From positions 1 through 64,000 of the forward strand of contig CAWDOP010000017.1 in NCBI GenBank assembly GCA_963804005.1: DNA of 64,000 bases, in the 5' to 3' direction. The stretch's first letter is position 1. Each line of letters starts with the position of its first letter. A model generated the notes under the pieces. That model saw only the letters and a list, made by a program, of their open reading frames with translations, was not told where the DNA came from and did no database searches. Origin of the DNA: JAGXRK01 sp963804005. Its GTDB lineage: Bacteria; Bacteroidota; Ignavibacteria; Ignavibacteriales; Ignavibacteriaceae. The position numbers were made by a program, and so were the translations under genes. Positions 11,369-21,258 of this stretch are shown here, piece by piece.

Positions 11369-12055
11369 TTGAAATTGAAAAAATATTTTCTCATATCGTT
11401 TTTATCTTTACTAATATTTTTTCCTTCATACGCCCAAGATGATGGAACATTGCCGGTAGAATTAATTTATTTTTATCCATTAGTTCAAAACGATGGTATT
11501 TTACTGAAGTGGGGAACAGCTACAGAAGTAAGCAACTATGGATTTGATGTAGAGCGCGGTATAGGAAATTTTAACTTTGAAACAATCGGATTTGTTGAAG
11601 GAAGTGGAAACAGCAATTCTCCAAAGAATTATGAATTTCTGGATTCGTCAGTAGAACAAACCGGAATAGTATATTACAGGCTGAAGCAAATAGATTTTAC
11701 ATTAACATTTGAATACTCGGATACAGTTGTAGTTGATTTTATAACTTCAGTTGAAAATGAAGATAAAATAATCACACCAGATTTTTATTTATCGGAAGCA
11801 TTTCCAAATCCGTTTAATTCAACCACTAAAATACAATATACAATCCCAGATGTAGGGACAAGGTTTGTATTGTCCGTAAAAATAATAGTTAATGATTTAG
11901 TGGGTAGGGAAGTTGCCACTTTAGTAAATGAACAAAAATCCGCAGGAACGTACGAAATTGAATTTAACGCCATTAACTTTACTAGTGGAGTTTATTTTGT
12001 GAGAATGATTTCGGGAGCTTCTTCTCTAACCAAAAAAATTGTATTACTTAAATAG
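11369..12055 (+). CDS. Small secreted protein with T9SS type A sorting domain
   Basis: A 228-residue protein with an N-terminal signal peptide (MKLKKYFLISFLSLLIFFPS, cleavage probably after SYAQ). The middle begins LPVELIYFYPLVQNDGILLK followed by GTATEVSNYGFDVERG. This Ig/FN3-like stretch is commonly found just before sorting domains in Ignavibacteria. The last roughly 80 residues are a T9SS type A domain: LSEAFPNPFNSTTKIQYTIP, GREVATLVNEQKSAGTYEIE, SGVYFVRM and a lysine-containing end. It therefore consists mainly of a linker and an export tag, with no catalytic domain visible. It starts with TTG 8 bp after the peptidase gene and is probably co-transcribed. It may be a surface adaptor or a relic of a longer cargo protein. 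Confidence 0.8.
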   Translation: MKLKKYFLISFLSLLIFFPSYAQDDGTLPVELIYFYPLVQNDGILLKWGTATEVSNYGFDVERGIGNFNFETIGFVEGSGNSNSPKNYEFLDSSVEQTGIVYYRLKQIDFTLTFEYSDTVVVDFITSVENEDKIITPDFYLSEAFPNPFNSTTKIQYTIPDVGTRFVLSVKIIVNDLVGREVATLVNEQKSAGTYEIEFNAINFTSGVYFVRMISGASSLTKKIVLLK

Positions 12056-12152
12056 TCGATAAAAACCATCATAAATTTTTATTTCAATCACAATTAATTA
12101 AATTAAAATTAGTTTATAAAACAGATAGTAAAATTCCCAAAAAAGGTATAAT

Positions 12153-13499
12153 ATGAAAAATCTTCTCCTAGCAGTAGTGTTAGTATATTTAGCTTCGTCA
12201 CTATCATTTGCTCAATTCACTGAATATCCGCGTCCTGATGAAGGAGTAATTACGGGCGGTGCAGGATTAATATGGATTGATGGTGAACCACATTATCGAA
12301 TTAGTTTCAGACCAGAAGTGTCTTTTGCAAATTTTGGTATCGGTTTGGATTTAAATCTTGATTTCGATAGTGAAGGGAAGCTACGTGAAGAAAATTTTAA
12401 TGAGTTCTCAGACTATCTTTCACTCATTCGTTATGCAAGATATGGTTTGAAGAATGAACCTGTTTATATAAAACTCGGTGCACTTGATTATCATACTTTG
12501 GGTCACGGTACGATTATGTCGCAGTATAATAACAGTCCATCTTTCGATACTAGAAAAATAGGACTTGTTATGGATATAGATTTTGGTCAGTTCGGATTTG
12601 AATCAATTTACGGCACCTTCGGTGAAGGTGGTGTTTTTGGTTTAAGAGGATATATACGACCGCTACAATTCAGTACTTCGACTGATCTGCCAATATTACG
12701 CAATATTGAAGTTGGCGCAACTTACGCGGTTGATTTTAATAAATATTCAGGAGTGCTCGGCGGAAACTATAATCCTGTTTCTGATGAATTTGACATAACC
12801 GAAGACAATGGTGCCTTAAGCATTATTGGTATTGATATAGGGTTTCCGGTAATCAAATCATCTTTGGCAACTTTAACTTTATATGCCGATTACAATAAAA
12901 TAATCAACTTCGGAAGCGGTGTTGCGACAGGTGTCAAGTTCGATCTTAACGGACTTGGTTTATTTTCAGCAATGGCAAAACTTGAAAGAAGATTTAACGG
13001 CGATAATTATATCCCGTCATACTTTAATTCATTTTATGAACTAGAAAGATTCAGAGTTGATCCATCAACGGGATTATTCTCAAGTAAAGTCCAACTACTT
13101 GCATTATCAAATGATATTGGTGATGGATGGTTTGGTGAACTTGGAATCCGGGTTTTAAATTTGTTTGATATTATTGGTTCATATCAGAGACTAGATAAAG
13201 ATTCTAAGAGTGGAATTCTTCATTTGTTTACTGAAATAGCTCCTGAAGAAGCTCCTTTTGTTGCTCGTGCGGGTTATGATAAAGTAAGAATTGAAAATGA
13301 AAAAGATATTTTTACTCTTGATGACAGATCATATCTTTATACAGAGCTTGGTTATAAACCAATGCCGTATATTTTAGTATCGTTGGTTTATCACTGGACT
13401 TTTGCACCTGTAAGAGATGCGAGCGATAATGTAATTAGTTATGAAACACAAAAAAGAATTGAACCCAGAATTTCGTTTATTTATCCGTTTCAGTTCTAA
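12153..13499 (+). CDS. Predicted outer-membrane beta-barrel protein, unknown function
   Basis: A 448-residue protein with a signal peptide (MKNLLLAVVLVYLASSLSFA, cleaved before QFTEYPRP). The mature part is an alternation of amphipathic strands rich in Gly, Tyr, Phe and Asp, and the chain ends YPFQF with a terminal Phe, as in many BAM-assembled barrels. A recognisable block (LGALDYHTLGHGTIMSQYNN, near residues 110-130) is unlike PorV or FadL, so I do not call it PorV despite the upstream C25 peptidase. It follows the sorting-domain protein by 97 bp and precedes a strong bidirectional terminator. Function unknown; a T9SS accessory role is only a guess from position. Confidence 0.65.
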   Translation: MKNLLLAVVLVYLASSLSFAQFTEYPRPDEGVITGGAGLIWIDGEPHYRISFRPEVSFANFGIGLDLNLDFDSEGKLREENFNEFSDYLSLIRYARYGLKNEPVYIKLGALDYHTLGHGTIMSQYNNSPSFDTRKIGLVMDIDFGQFGFESIYGTFGEGGVFGLRGYIRPLQFSTSTDLPILRNIEVGATYAVDFNKYSGVLGGNYNPVSDEFDITEDNGALSIIGIDIGFPVIKSSLATLTLYADYNKIINFGSGVATGVKFDLNGLGLFSAMAKLERRFNGDNYIPSYFNSFYELERFRVDPSTGLFSSKVQLLALSNDIGDGWFGELGIRVLNLFDIIGSYQRLDKDSKSGILHLFTEIAPEEAPFVARAGYDKVRIENEKDIFTLDDRSYLYTELGYKPMPYILVSLVYHWTFAPVRDASDNVISYETQKRIEPRISFIYPFQF

Positions 13500-13511
13500 A
13501 TAAAATATTTC

Positions 13512-13550
13512 TTAAAAAGCGGAACGGTCATAGACCGTTCCCTACTTTTT
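13512..13550. terminator. Bidirectional rho-independent terminator
   Basis: A perfect 9-bp stem, GGAACGGTC (13521-13529) and GACCGTTCC (13533-13541), with a 3-nt ATA loop. On the plus strand a TTTTT run follows at 13546-13550. On the minus strand the same hairpin is followed by GCTTTTT. It lies exactly between two convergent genes: the beta-barrel gene ends at 13499 and the HAD gene stop codon begins at 13542. It should therefore end both transcripts. Confidence 0.88.
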
Positions 13551-14186
13551 AAAAATGTATGTTCTCAACTCCTCAACTGAATGAAATATTTTTTCGCTGT
13601 TGATTTGTTTTACCTGTTCAGCACCGTAACTATCCCACAGTACCGAAGCGTAATCAACGCCTGCTTTTCTGGCTGCTTTAACATCTGATACTGCATCGCC
13701 AATCATCAATACTTTATCTTTTGGAAGATTAAACTTATCAACAAACTTTAAAATTCCCTCAGGCGATGGTTTATGTTCGTCAACATCATCGCCGGTTACT
13801 ATCATATCAAAATATTCCGAAACACCGATTTCTTTAAGAGTTATCATCGATGATCTTCTACCTTTGCCGGTAAAAACAGAAAGCAAAACAGATTTATTCT
13901 TCAACTCTTTTATTAAATCTTTTAAACCGAAATAAATCTTTGCTATCGAGTGATTGGCTTTATAATAATTGTAATAGTCTTCTGTTGCTGTCTTAAGATT
14001 ATCCGAAAATAATTGTTTCAGAATTACATCTTCAGGCGGACCAAACATACCAATGATTTCTTTATCCGAGTAGGTTTTATTCAAGTATTTTTTAGCGACA
14101 TGATTAAAGGTATCAAATATTAATTGATTTGTTGAAGTTAGTGTCCCATCAATATCGAAAATTATACCTTCGAATCTGGATTTCAT
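13542..14186 (-). CDS. HAD-superfamily phosphatase (phosphoglycolate phosphatase-like)
   Basis: Cytoplasmic haloacid-dehalogenase-type hydrolase of 214 residues, subfamily IA with an alpha-helical cap. Motif I is FDIDGTLTSTN near residues 10-20 with the nucleophile and acid Asp pair. Motif II is the Thr in LSVFTGKGRRS. Motif III is the Lys in EHKPSPEGI. Motif IV is MIGDAVSDVKAARKAG with the metal-binding aspartates. All catalytic residues are present, so it should be active on a small phosphorylated substrate that cannot be deduced. It starts 6 bp after the repaired end of the upstream PQQ-propeller gene on the same strand, implying an operon. The stop codon abuts the terminator hairpin. Confidence 0.88.
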   Translation of the reverse strand: MKSRFEGIIFDIDGTLTSTNQLIFDTFNHVAKKYLNKTYSDKEIIGMFGPPEDVILKQLFSDNLKTATEDYYNYYKANHSIAKIYFGLKDLIKELKNKSVLLSVFTGKGRRSSMITLKEIGVSEYFDMIVTGDDVDEHKPSPEGILKFVDKFNLPKDKVLMIGDAVSDVKAARKAGVDYASVLWDSYGAEQVKQINSEKIFHSVEELRTYIFKK

Positions 14187-14192
14187 ATTCTC

Positions 14193-15466
14193 TCAATTAG
14201 TTTTGTAAAAAGTAATCTTACCGTTAATGTCTTTTACAATTAATTCATCCGTTATTGATTACACTTATAGAGGTTATTGGAATATTTGTTTGTGATATAA
14301 GTTGTCTTACAACGTAGTTGGAATCAAAACTGAATAACGATCCATCAGAGAAACCTATAAAACATGGTTTCTTTGCTTTCTGCAAGGCAAAATGAGAATA
14401 GTCCGGATTTCTTAAAATCAATTTTACTTATTTCTTTACATTCTTTTGAAGAAATAATTGTTAATAGTCCTTTGCTGTTAAGCATAAGCAAATTTTGTTT
14501 ATCTGAACTTAGATAAATTTTGAAAAGGATTTCTTCACTACTATACGACCAGGTTTTCTGGCCAAGTAATAGATCCACTGCAAAAAGATTTCCATCCGGA
14601 GTAATTGAAAATATGTTAGTTCCATTGGAAAGGGGGAAATTCTTTGGTGAAAAATTATGTTTGTCATCAAACTCATATTTCCAAATAAGCGTACCAGATT
14701 TTATGTTAACACAATAAAGAGATAATGTTGAGCTAAGGAAGACTATTTGATCTTTATTAACCTCAGGTTTAGATACAATAGGATAATCTGAAATATTCTT
14801 TTCCCATAATTGTTCAAATGAGAAAGCATCGTAACAGAAAATGTTTCCTTCGGAAGTTCCAAATACGACTCCTTTGCCTGCGTAATTTTCATTTGCAATA
14901 TCAACGAGTGAAAGATCGGAGATAATATTTTCACCAATACCAACTACTTGCAGCACTTCGCCGTTGTTAGAATTTATCGAATAGAGATCTCCTTCAACTG
15001 TAGAAGTTAAAAGTAAATCTTTGTATAAAACCGAATTGTTTTTTATATTTCCAGATAGTTCGGTAAAAAATTTTTCTATGCCCTTATAGTCATTACCGTA
15101 AATTAATCCATTATCCAATATCGTATATATTTTTTCGCTGGAAACTATAAGCGGAGTTGATGAAGATGATTTAAAATCTTTTTCAAAACTTTTTGTAAGA
15201 TTGGAATCAGTTCCGGGCTCACCCATAATGCCTGTATTTATAGTATCAACCAATATCATAACAGCATTTACACCCGGCTCATTATTTAACATTAAAGTAA
15301 TTTGTTCAAGGGACTTAATGTCAAAATTTCCACTTGAAGTTGTATTTGATACAATAGTAACTTTTTTTGGCTGGCACAATATTAGTGTCAAATAATGACT
15401 TGTTAATAAACAACAGATCAGTATAAATCCAAAACTGGTAATAATATTTAAACATTTAACAACCAT
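14193..15466 (-). CDS. PQQ-type beta-propeller protein, frameshifted twice near the 3' end
   Basis: Probably an exported or membrane-anchored propeller of the BamB/PQQ-repeat type. The N-terminus has a long hydrophobic segment (ITSFGFILICCLLTSHYLTL) that could be an anchor. At least five blades follow, each with a GDLYSIN or LYCVNIKSGTLIWKYEF type repeat. As read, the frame ends at 14345. Removing one A from the minus-strand GAAAGC (plus strand 14375-14380) restores KKPCFIGFSDGSLFSFDSNY. Removing one G at plus 14249-14250 restores DELIVKDINGKITFYKTN and a stop at 14193. The repaired protein is about 423 residues and ends 6 bp before the HAD start, which argues that the repair is right. I use the ATG at 15466 instead of the TTG at 15469. 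Confidence 0.7.
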
Positions 15467-15591
15467 CAATTGATTTTATAAATATTTTTCACTATTTATT
15501 AAGAGTTGGATTCTGATTTTTACTAACCATGGGACTAATCTTAATACATTCTAAATTAATTATTTTATTTTCACAAATTTACGAGAGCATC

Positions 15592-17299
15592 ATGAAAAAA
15601 CATACACAGTTCTTAACAATCATTCTTATTGGAATCTTCTTTTCCAGTCTGGGTTTGGCACAAGGTGATAAACCCGAAGGATCAAGTTTCCAAATCGATA
15701 TTCCCCAACATATCCAATTGTTAAATCAGCAGATAAAACTTGCTGAAGACAATGAAAACTGGGATCAGTATTACTCACTAAGGCAGCAGATTATTGATGC
15801 CTGGAAACAGGTAAATCCGGAAGTTGCTAATATGTACAGAACTACAAATTCGTTAGAGCAAGATGCTCTTGACCAAAACGCTCCTAAACCTGCAGAAAAC
15901 ATAATTGGAGTGGATAGTCCACTCTGGGGCGATGATCTATTGGTTCATATAGGAGATGCAGATGATATTAGTCTTGCCGTTACCAGAGGCGACACTTTGT
16001 TTCTGGCTGCTCTTAATAATTCTGATAGCCGAGTCGATATTTATAGATCTGGAGACGCCGGGATAACTTGGTCGGTATATAGGAATTTCAGTATGGCTCA
16101 CCAGCAGTAAAATAGAACTACTTGAATTTGATGGATATCCGGGTAACATAGGTCCTTCATATATGTTACTTTTTACATTATATGATTCCGGAACTTTGTG
16201 GTGTACCAGGTTTACAACACCAACAACTTATGTTAACTCTCAGGTAGCTTCAACCGGTTGTACAGATTTTGCAGTTGATAGAAATTTCTCAGCCACTAAT
16301 TATCGTTGCTTTGTCCAGTATGACAGTGCTTTAACTCAGTATCATAAAAGAAGCGACCCTGCTAGTTATGCGACAATCTGGCAGGATCCTATCAGTATAT
16401 CTGGATGTGAAGATCCTAGTATCGCTTATGGATATAATGGAAGCGTATTTTTAAGTTATAATGGAAGAAGTTCTGGTAATCTTTATATTCTCTCTAACAA
16501 TAGTTATATGGATCCTCTTACTGTAGGAGTTCAAAGCACAGTTGAAGATGGATCAACCGATACAACATTTTCCTCTGCGATTATCGCTTCCAGACAGGAC
16601 ACAAGCACTCAAACTGTGATTGCAGTATACAATTGGCTTAATAATGGAAGGATGGATTTACGCACAACAAGGAAAGTCGGCGGTGCTGGCTGGTCCCTCC
16701 CGGCAAACTGGTCATCATATCCAGATACAGATAATAAAAATGTGTCATTATATTGCGCTAAAACTGCTGACAATGATATTTTTCAGTCAGTTTTTACAAG
16801 AACAGGTCTGGGCAATTTAACTCCGAGGGCAATAAGATATAGGAAATATAGTTCCGGAGTCTGGAGCGGTAGCATAGAAGTCTCCGGTCCAAATCCAACA
16901 GGCTTACAAAATGCTTCTGTTGTAGAAATGAACACAGGATTAGCTGCATATGCATATGCTGGCGTCAATAGCTTAAATGTTTACTTTGATAAAGAAGATT
17001 GGATTACCGATGTCACAGCAGAAGCCGGAGTTCCTGACGTGTATTCACTATCACAAAACTATCCTAATCCATTTAATCCTAGCACGGCAATTCGCTTTAA
17101 TATTCCGCAACAAGACCATGTTGTTTTGAAAATTTTTAACAATATTGGCCAGGAAGTCAGCACTCTTGTAAATCAGGATATGGATGCAGGCAGTTATGAA
17201 GTGAACTTTAATGCATCAGATTTAGCAAGCGGTGTTTACTTTTATAGAATTCAGACAGCTAATTATTCTGAGTCTAAAAAGATGATCCTAATTAAGTAA
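15592..17299 (+). CDS. Secreted sialidase-fold-like protein with T9SS type A sorting domain; frameshifted
   Basis: Exported T9SS cargo protein annotated across one frameshift. The chosen start is the ATG at 15592 (MKKHTQFLTIILIGIFFSSL, cleavage after GLAQ); an upstream ATG at 15529 would bury the signal peptide. The first frame stops at 16110. Removing one T from the TTT at 16087-16089 continues as SVWLTSSKIELLEFDGYPGN into the frame ending at 17299, giving 568 residues. The N-terminal part is helical (QIKLAEDNENWDQYYSLRQQ). The centre has repeats such as SRVDIYRSGDAGITWSVYR, an Asp-box-like element (S-x-D-x-G-x-T-W) typical of BNR/sialidase propellers. The C-terminus is a sorting domain (LSQNYPNPFNPSTAIRFNIP through KKMILIK). 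No catalytic sialidase arginines could be assigned, so enzymatic activity is not claimed. Confidence 0.75.
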
Positions 17300-17326
17300 T
17301 TTTAGGTGCAATAATTATTTATTTGT

Positions 17327-17355
17327 AAGGACGGTGTAACAGCCGTCCTTTTTAT
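17327..17355 (+). terminator. Rho-independent terminator
   Basis: Stem AAGGACGG (17327-17334) pairs with CCGTCCTT (17343-17350) across an 8-nt loop and is followed by a T-rich run (TTTTTATTT). It lies 28 bp after the stop of the sorting-domain gene and before the bat operon, so it separates the two units. Its GGACGG core resembles that of the terminator near 13521. Confidence 0.85.
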
Positions 17356-17467
17356 TTATATGCACTTCATATTTTCTTGCATAAAAAACGCAACATTTAT
17401 ACCTTTACTGCCGTCTAAAAAATAATTTTTAATCTTTTATCACTCATAACAAAAAATGAGGTAAACT

Positions 17468-18451
17468 TTGGACATATCAGCTCTAAACGAACGAATAAAA
17501 AATGAAAGTGCTTTTATCGATCTTTTAATGAACGAGATTGGTAAAGTAATTGTTGGTCAAAAAGCTATGGTTGAAAGACTGGTTATCGGTTTGCTCGGTA
17601 ACGGACATATTCTTCTTGAGGGTGTTCCGGGACTGGCAAAAACTCTTGCTATAAAAACTTTAGCCGCAGCTATGAAATCAAAATTTCAGCGCATTCAGTT
17701 TACTCCAGATTTGCTACCTGCAGATTTAATAGGTACTCAAATCTATAATCAAAAAGATGGAAACTTTTTTATACGTAAGGGTCCCATCTTTTCAAATTTT
17801 ATTCTTGCGGATGAAATAAACCGTGCCCCTGCTAAAGTACAAAGTGCTTTACTTGAAGCAATGCAGGAAAGACAGGTGACAATTGGAGAGCATACATTTA
17901 AGCTTGATGAACCTTTTCTTGTTCTTGCAACTCAAAATCCCATTGAACAGGAAGGAACTTATCCCCTTCCTGAAGCGCAGGTAGACAGATTTATGCTTAA
18001 GATAAAAATAACTTATCCTTCGCGTAATGAAGAGCTTTTAATTATGCGTAAGAATATGAGCGAAGATGATCTTACGGTTAATCCTGTCATTTCGTCTAAT
18101 GATATTCTTAAAGCAAGAAATCTTGTTCACGATATTTACCTTGATGAAAAAATTGAGAAGTATATTCTTGATATTGTTTTTGCAACAAGGTCTCCTAAAA
18201 ATTTCGGATTGAATAAACTTACTGAATTAATCAGTTACGGAGCCTCGCCGCGTGCTACAATTAATTTGGCAATCGGGGCAAAAGCAATGGCGTTCATAAA
18301 ACGCAGGGGATACGTTATTCCTGAAGATGTGCGTGCTATTTGCATGGACGTTCTGCGTCATAGAATTGCTGTTACTTATGAAGCCGAAGCTGAAGAAATA
18401 ACTTCTGAAAATGTTATTCACGAAATTCTTAATAAAGTTGAAGTACCATAA
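17468..18451 (+). CDS. moxR: MoxR-family AAA+ ATPase
   Basis: Cytoplasmic AAA+ chaperone-like ATPase, 327 residues. In characterised MoxR/BatA systems it acts with von Willebrand factor A proteins. Walker A is GVPGLAKT near residues 52-59, Walker B is FILADEINRAP near 117-127, sensor I is VLATQNPIEQEGTYPLPEAQ, and the sensor II/arginine region is GASPRATINL. All are intact. The start is TTG at 17468 with GAGG seven bases upstream (17458-17461), one of the clearer Shine-Dalgarno sites in the window. It is the first gene of the aerotolerance (bat) operon and precedes the DUF58 gene by 6 bp. Confidence 0.93.
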   Translation: MDISALNERIKNESAFIDLLMNEIGKVIVGQKAMVERLVIGLLGNGHILLEGVPGLAKTLAIKTLAAAMKSKFQRIQFTPDLLPADLIGTQIYNQKDGNFFIRKGPIFSNFILADEINRAPAKVQSALLEAMQERQVTIGEHTFKLDEPFLVLATQNPIEQEGTYPLPEAQVDRFMLKIKITYPSRNEELLIMRKNMSEDDLTVNPVISSNDILKARNLVHDIYLDEKIEKYILDIVFATRSPKNFGLNKLTELISYGASPRATINLAIGAKAMAFIKRRGYVIPEDVRAICMDVLRHRIAVTYEAEAEEITSENVIHEILNKVEVP

Positions 18452-18457
18452 ATCCTG

Positions 18458-19333
18458 ATGCTCACAAAAGAATTAATTAAACAAGTCAGACAAATTGAAA
18501 TTAGAACACGAGGACTTGTAAATCAGATCTTCTCGGGAGAATATCATTCCGTTTTCAAAGGAAGAGGAATGGAATTCTCTGAGGTTCGTGAATATTATTT
18601 TGGTGACGATATTAGAAACATTGATTGGAATGTTACAGCAAGATTTGGTCATCCCTACATAAAAGTATTCGAAGAAGAACGTGAACTTACTGTCATATTG
18701 ATGGTTGATCTCAGTGGTTCGTTGATGTTTGGTTCAGTCTCTAAAACAAAGCAAAGAGTTGCTGCTGAAATAAGTGCAATACTTGCTTTCTCTGCTTTGA
18801 AGAATAATGATAAAGTAGGATTGATTTTATTTACCGATAAAATTGAAAAATTCGTTCCGCCGAGAAAAGGTAAAAAACACGTACTCCGAATTATTCGGGA
18901 CGTTCTTTCATTCGAACCACATGGTAAAGCTACAAACATCAAAGGTGCGCTTGAGTATATGCATAATGCAATCAAGAAAAAATCTATTGCATTCTTATTA
19001 TCTGATTTTATGGACGAAGGATATGAAAAGATTTTAAGTATTGTTGGGAAGAAACACGATCTGATAGGAATTGTTTTAGATGATGTTCGTGAAAGAGAAT
19101 TACCAAAAATAGGATTGATAAAATTGACTGATGCTGAGACCGGTACAGAGAGATGGATTGATACTAGCGATACAAGGGTAAGAAGTTCCTTAATGTTTTC
19201 ACAAAGAGAAAAAATTCAAAAAAGAAAATCACTTTTTGTCTCAAGCAGGTTAGACAGTATTGAGGTAACGACCGGAGAAGATTACGTAAAACCCCTCGTT
19301 CGATTTTTCAAACTGCGGGAAAGACGATGGTAA
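18458..19333 (+). CDS. DUF58 domain protein of the bat operon
   Basis: A 291-residue cytoplasmic protein with the DUF58 signature GRGMEFSEVREYYFGDDIRN followed by DWNVTARFGHPYIKVFEEER. The second half is a VWA-like fold whose MIDAS-type stretch reads MVDLSGSLMFGS (D-x-S-x-S is present) and continues with KVGLILFTDKIEKFVPPRKG. In bat operons DUF58 proteins always accompany MoxR and are thought to link the ATPase to the membrane VWA proteins. The stop codon overlaps the next gene by 7 bp. Six bp separate it from moxR. Confidence 0.9.
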   Translation: MLTKELIKQVRQIEIRTRGLVNQIFSGEYHSVFKGRGMEFSEVREYYFGDDIRNIDWNVTARFGHPYIKVFEEERELTVILMVDLSGSLMFGSVSKTKQRVAAEISAILAFSALKNNDKVGLILFTDKIEKFVPPRKGKKHVLRIIRDVLSFEPHGKATNIKGALEYMHNAIKKKSIAFLLSDFMDEGYEKILSIVGKKHDLIGIVLDDVRERELPKIGLIKLTDAETGTERWIDTSDTRVRSSLMFSQREKIQKRKSLFVSSRLDSIEVTTGEDYVKPLVRFFKLRERRW

Positions 19334-20273
19334 AAAAAATCTTTTTGTTTTTCTTGATACTATTGACTGTTGAAATTCTTCCGCAGAATATTTTTGTTGA
19401 AGCTTCGGTTGATACTACCGATTATCTTATCGGTGACCGTATTAACTATTCATTGAAAATTACTGCAGATAAAAATGTGTATCCGCTTCGTCCATACTTC
19501 CGAGATAGTCTAAAGAATATCGATATTCTTCAGGAACTTGATCCGATAACATTAGAAACAGAAACAGAAAAAAGTTTTGAATACAAATACACTCTGTCAA
19601 GATTTGATTCGGCTGATGTAACTATTCCAGCAATTAAAGTTGAGTATCGAATTGAAGGTGATACAACCTTACAAAGCAGTCTATCGAACTCTGTAAGCTT
19701 TACAGTTCACACATTAAAGATTTCACAGGAAGAAGATATTAAGGATATTAAATCACCATGTCAGAATTCCGTTAAACTGGTGGATGATAGTATTGTGGGT
19801 TTTTATTGGACTAATCCTCATCGGAGTTTTGATTTATCTTTATAAAAAATATTTCAAGAAAAAACTGGGCGAGGAAAGTTGTTCAGCCAAAAAAAGTTAA
19901 AGTTCCTGCTTATGTTGTTGCATTGTCAAAACTTGATAAACTCGGCTCAGAGCAACTCTGGCAAAAAGGTTTTGTAAAAGATTATCATTCAAAAATCACA
20001 GAAATTATACGTGAATATTTTGAAAAAAGATTTAATCTACCAGCACTCGAAATGACAACAACTGAATCTTTGCAAATGCTTTCAAAACGTCCTGAAGCTA
20101 CTAACGTAATTGATATTACAAGTGGATTCTTAAGCAATGCAGATTTAGTGAAGTTTGCAAAGTATCAACCGCTTGCACCTGTTAATGAAGAAATGATGAA
20201 ACAGGCAAGAGAAATTGTAAATACAACAATTCCAAAAGAGCAAATTACCGGCGAGGTGAAAGATGTTCGGTAA
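19327..20273 (+). CDS. Membrane protein of the bat operon (BatD-like N-terminus); frameshifted twice
   Basis: Annotated across two apparent single-base insertions. The N-terminal part (19327-19845 as read) has a signal peptide and an Ig-like extracytoplasmic domain (VEASVDTTDYLIGDRINYSL) similar to the start of BatD. Dropping the T at 19759 changes the frame to a good transmembrane helix (WWMIVLWVFIGLILIGVLIY) with a basic stop-transfer stretch. Dropping one A at 19875-19877 then joins VVQPKKVKVPAYVVALSKLD to the frame ending at 20273, a helical DUF4381-like cytoplasmic tail. The repaired product is about 314 residues: periplasmic domain, one helix, cytoplasmic helical domain. It overlaps DUF58 by 7 bp and batA by 11 bp, which fits an intact gene in vivo. 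The exact family name is uncertain. Confidence 0.68.
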
Positions 20274-21258
20274 TGTAACATTTGCATACCCGTGGGTTTT
20301 GTATTTTCTTTCAGTCATTCCCTTGATGATTGCTTGGTATATTTATAAAGGCAGGAAAAATCAAGCATCAATCACATATTCATCTTTTACCATAATTGAC
20401 AAGGTCCCAAAGACATGGAGGGAACAACTCAGATATATCCCAACAGCACTTCGATTGATAGCTCTCGCTGCATTAATAGTTGCTTTAGCTCGTCCGCAGG
20501 ATTTTTCATCAGGACAAAATGTTTCCGCAGAGGGAATTGATATTGCAATTGTTTTAGATATATCGGGGAGTATGCTCGCAGAGGATTTCAAACCAAACAG
20601 ATTAGACGCTGCAAAGAATCTTACAGACCAATTTATTAAAGAAAGAGTGAGCGATAGAATTGGTTTGGTGATTTTTGCACGCGAAGCTTTTACTCAATGT
20701 CCCTTAACCATTGATTATGCTGTCCTGAGAAATTTATTATCTGATATAAAAAGCGGAATGGTTCCAGATGGAACTGCAATTGGTAATGCAATTGCGAATG
20801 GTGTAAATAGGCTTAAAGACAGTGATGCCGAAAGCAAAGTAATGATACTTCTTACTGACGGAGTTAATAATGCAGGTGAAGTCGATCCACTTTCCGCTGC
20901 GGAAATTTCAAGAACTTTTGGAATTAGGATTTATTCAATCGGTGTTGGAACAAGAGGTGAAGCGCCATATCCTGTCAGAACTCCTTTTGGAATTAGATAC
21001 CAGATGATGCCTGTTGAAATTGACGAACCGTTGATGAAAAAAATCTCTGAAACAACAGGTGGACAGTATTTTAGAGCTACAAATAACAAAGCTCTTCAGG
21101 AAATTTATAAAACTATAGACAAAATGGAAAAAACTAAAATTGAAATAACTTCTTACAGAAATGCAAGAGAACTTTATTATGGATGGTTAGGTGGTGGATT
21201 ATTGCTTTTATTTCTTGAACTTGGATTAATAAAAACAATTTTCAGGAAATTACCGTAA
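20263..21258 (+). CDS. batA: BatA, von Willebrand factor A membrane protein
   Basis: Inner-membrane VWA protein, 331 residues: two N-terminal helices (YPWVLYFLSVIPLMIAWYIY and RLIALAALIVALA), a VWA domain from about residue 90, and a C-terminal helix (GGGLLLLFLELGLI). The MIDAS motif is complete: VLDISGSMLAEDFKPNRL, then DGTAIGNAIANG (Thr) and LLTDGVNNAGEVDP (Asp). The metal site should be functional. In Bacteroides the bat genes contribute to oxygen tolerance, though the biochemical role is not settled. The ATG at 20263 is preceded by GCGAGG. The gene overlaps its upstream neighbour and shares a TAATG junction with batB. Confidence 0.93.
   Translation: MFGNVTFAYPWVLYFLSVIPLMIAWYIYKGRKNQASITYSSFTIIDKVPKTWREQLRYIPTALRLIALAALIVALARPQDFSSGQNVSAEGIDIAIVLDISGSMLAEDFKPNRLDAAKNLTDQFIKERVSDRIGLVIFAREAFTQCPLTIDYAVLRNLLSDIKSGMVPDGTAIGNAIANGVNRLKDSDAESKVMILLTDGVNNAGEVDPLSAAEISRTFGIRIYSIGVGTRGEAPYPVRTPFGIRYQMMPVEIDEPLMKKISETTGGQYFRATNNKALQEIYKTIDKMEKTKIEITSYRNARELYYGWLGGGLLLLFLELGLIKTIFRKLP

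Noticed and set aside
12153..13499. Calling the beta-barrel protein PorV because it lies near a C25 peptidase.
   Set aside because: The FadL-like PorV signature is not present; only a generic barrel pattern is visible.
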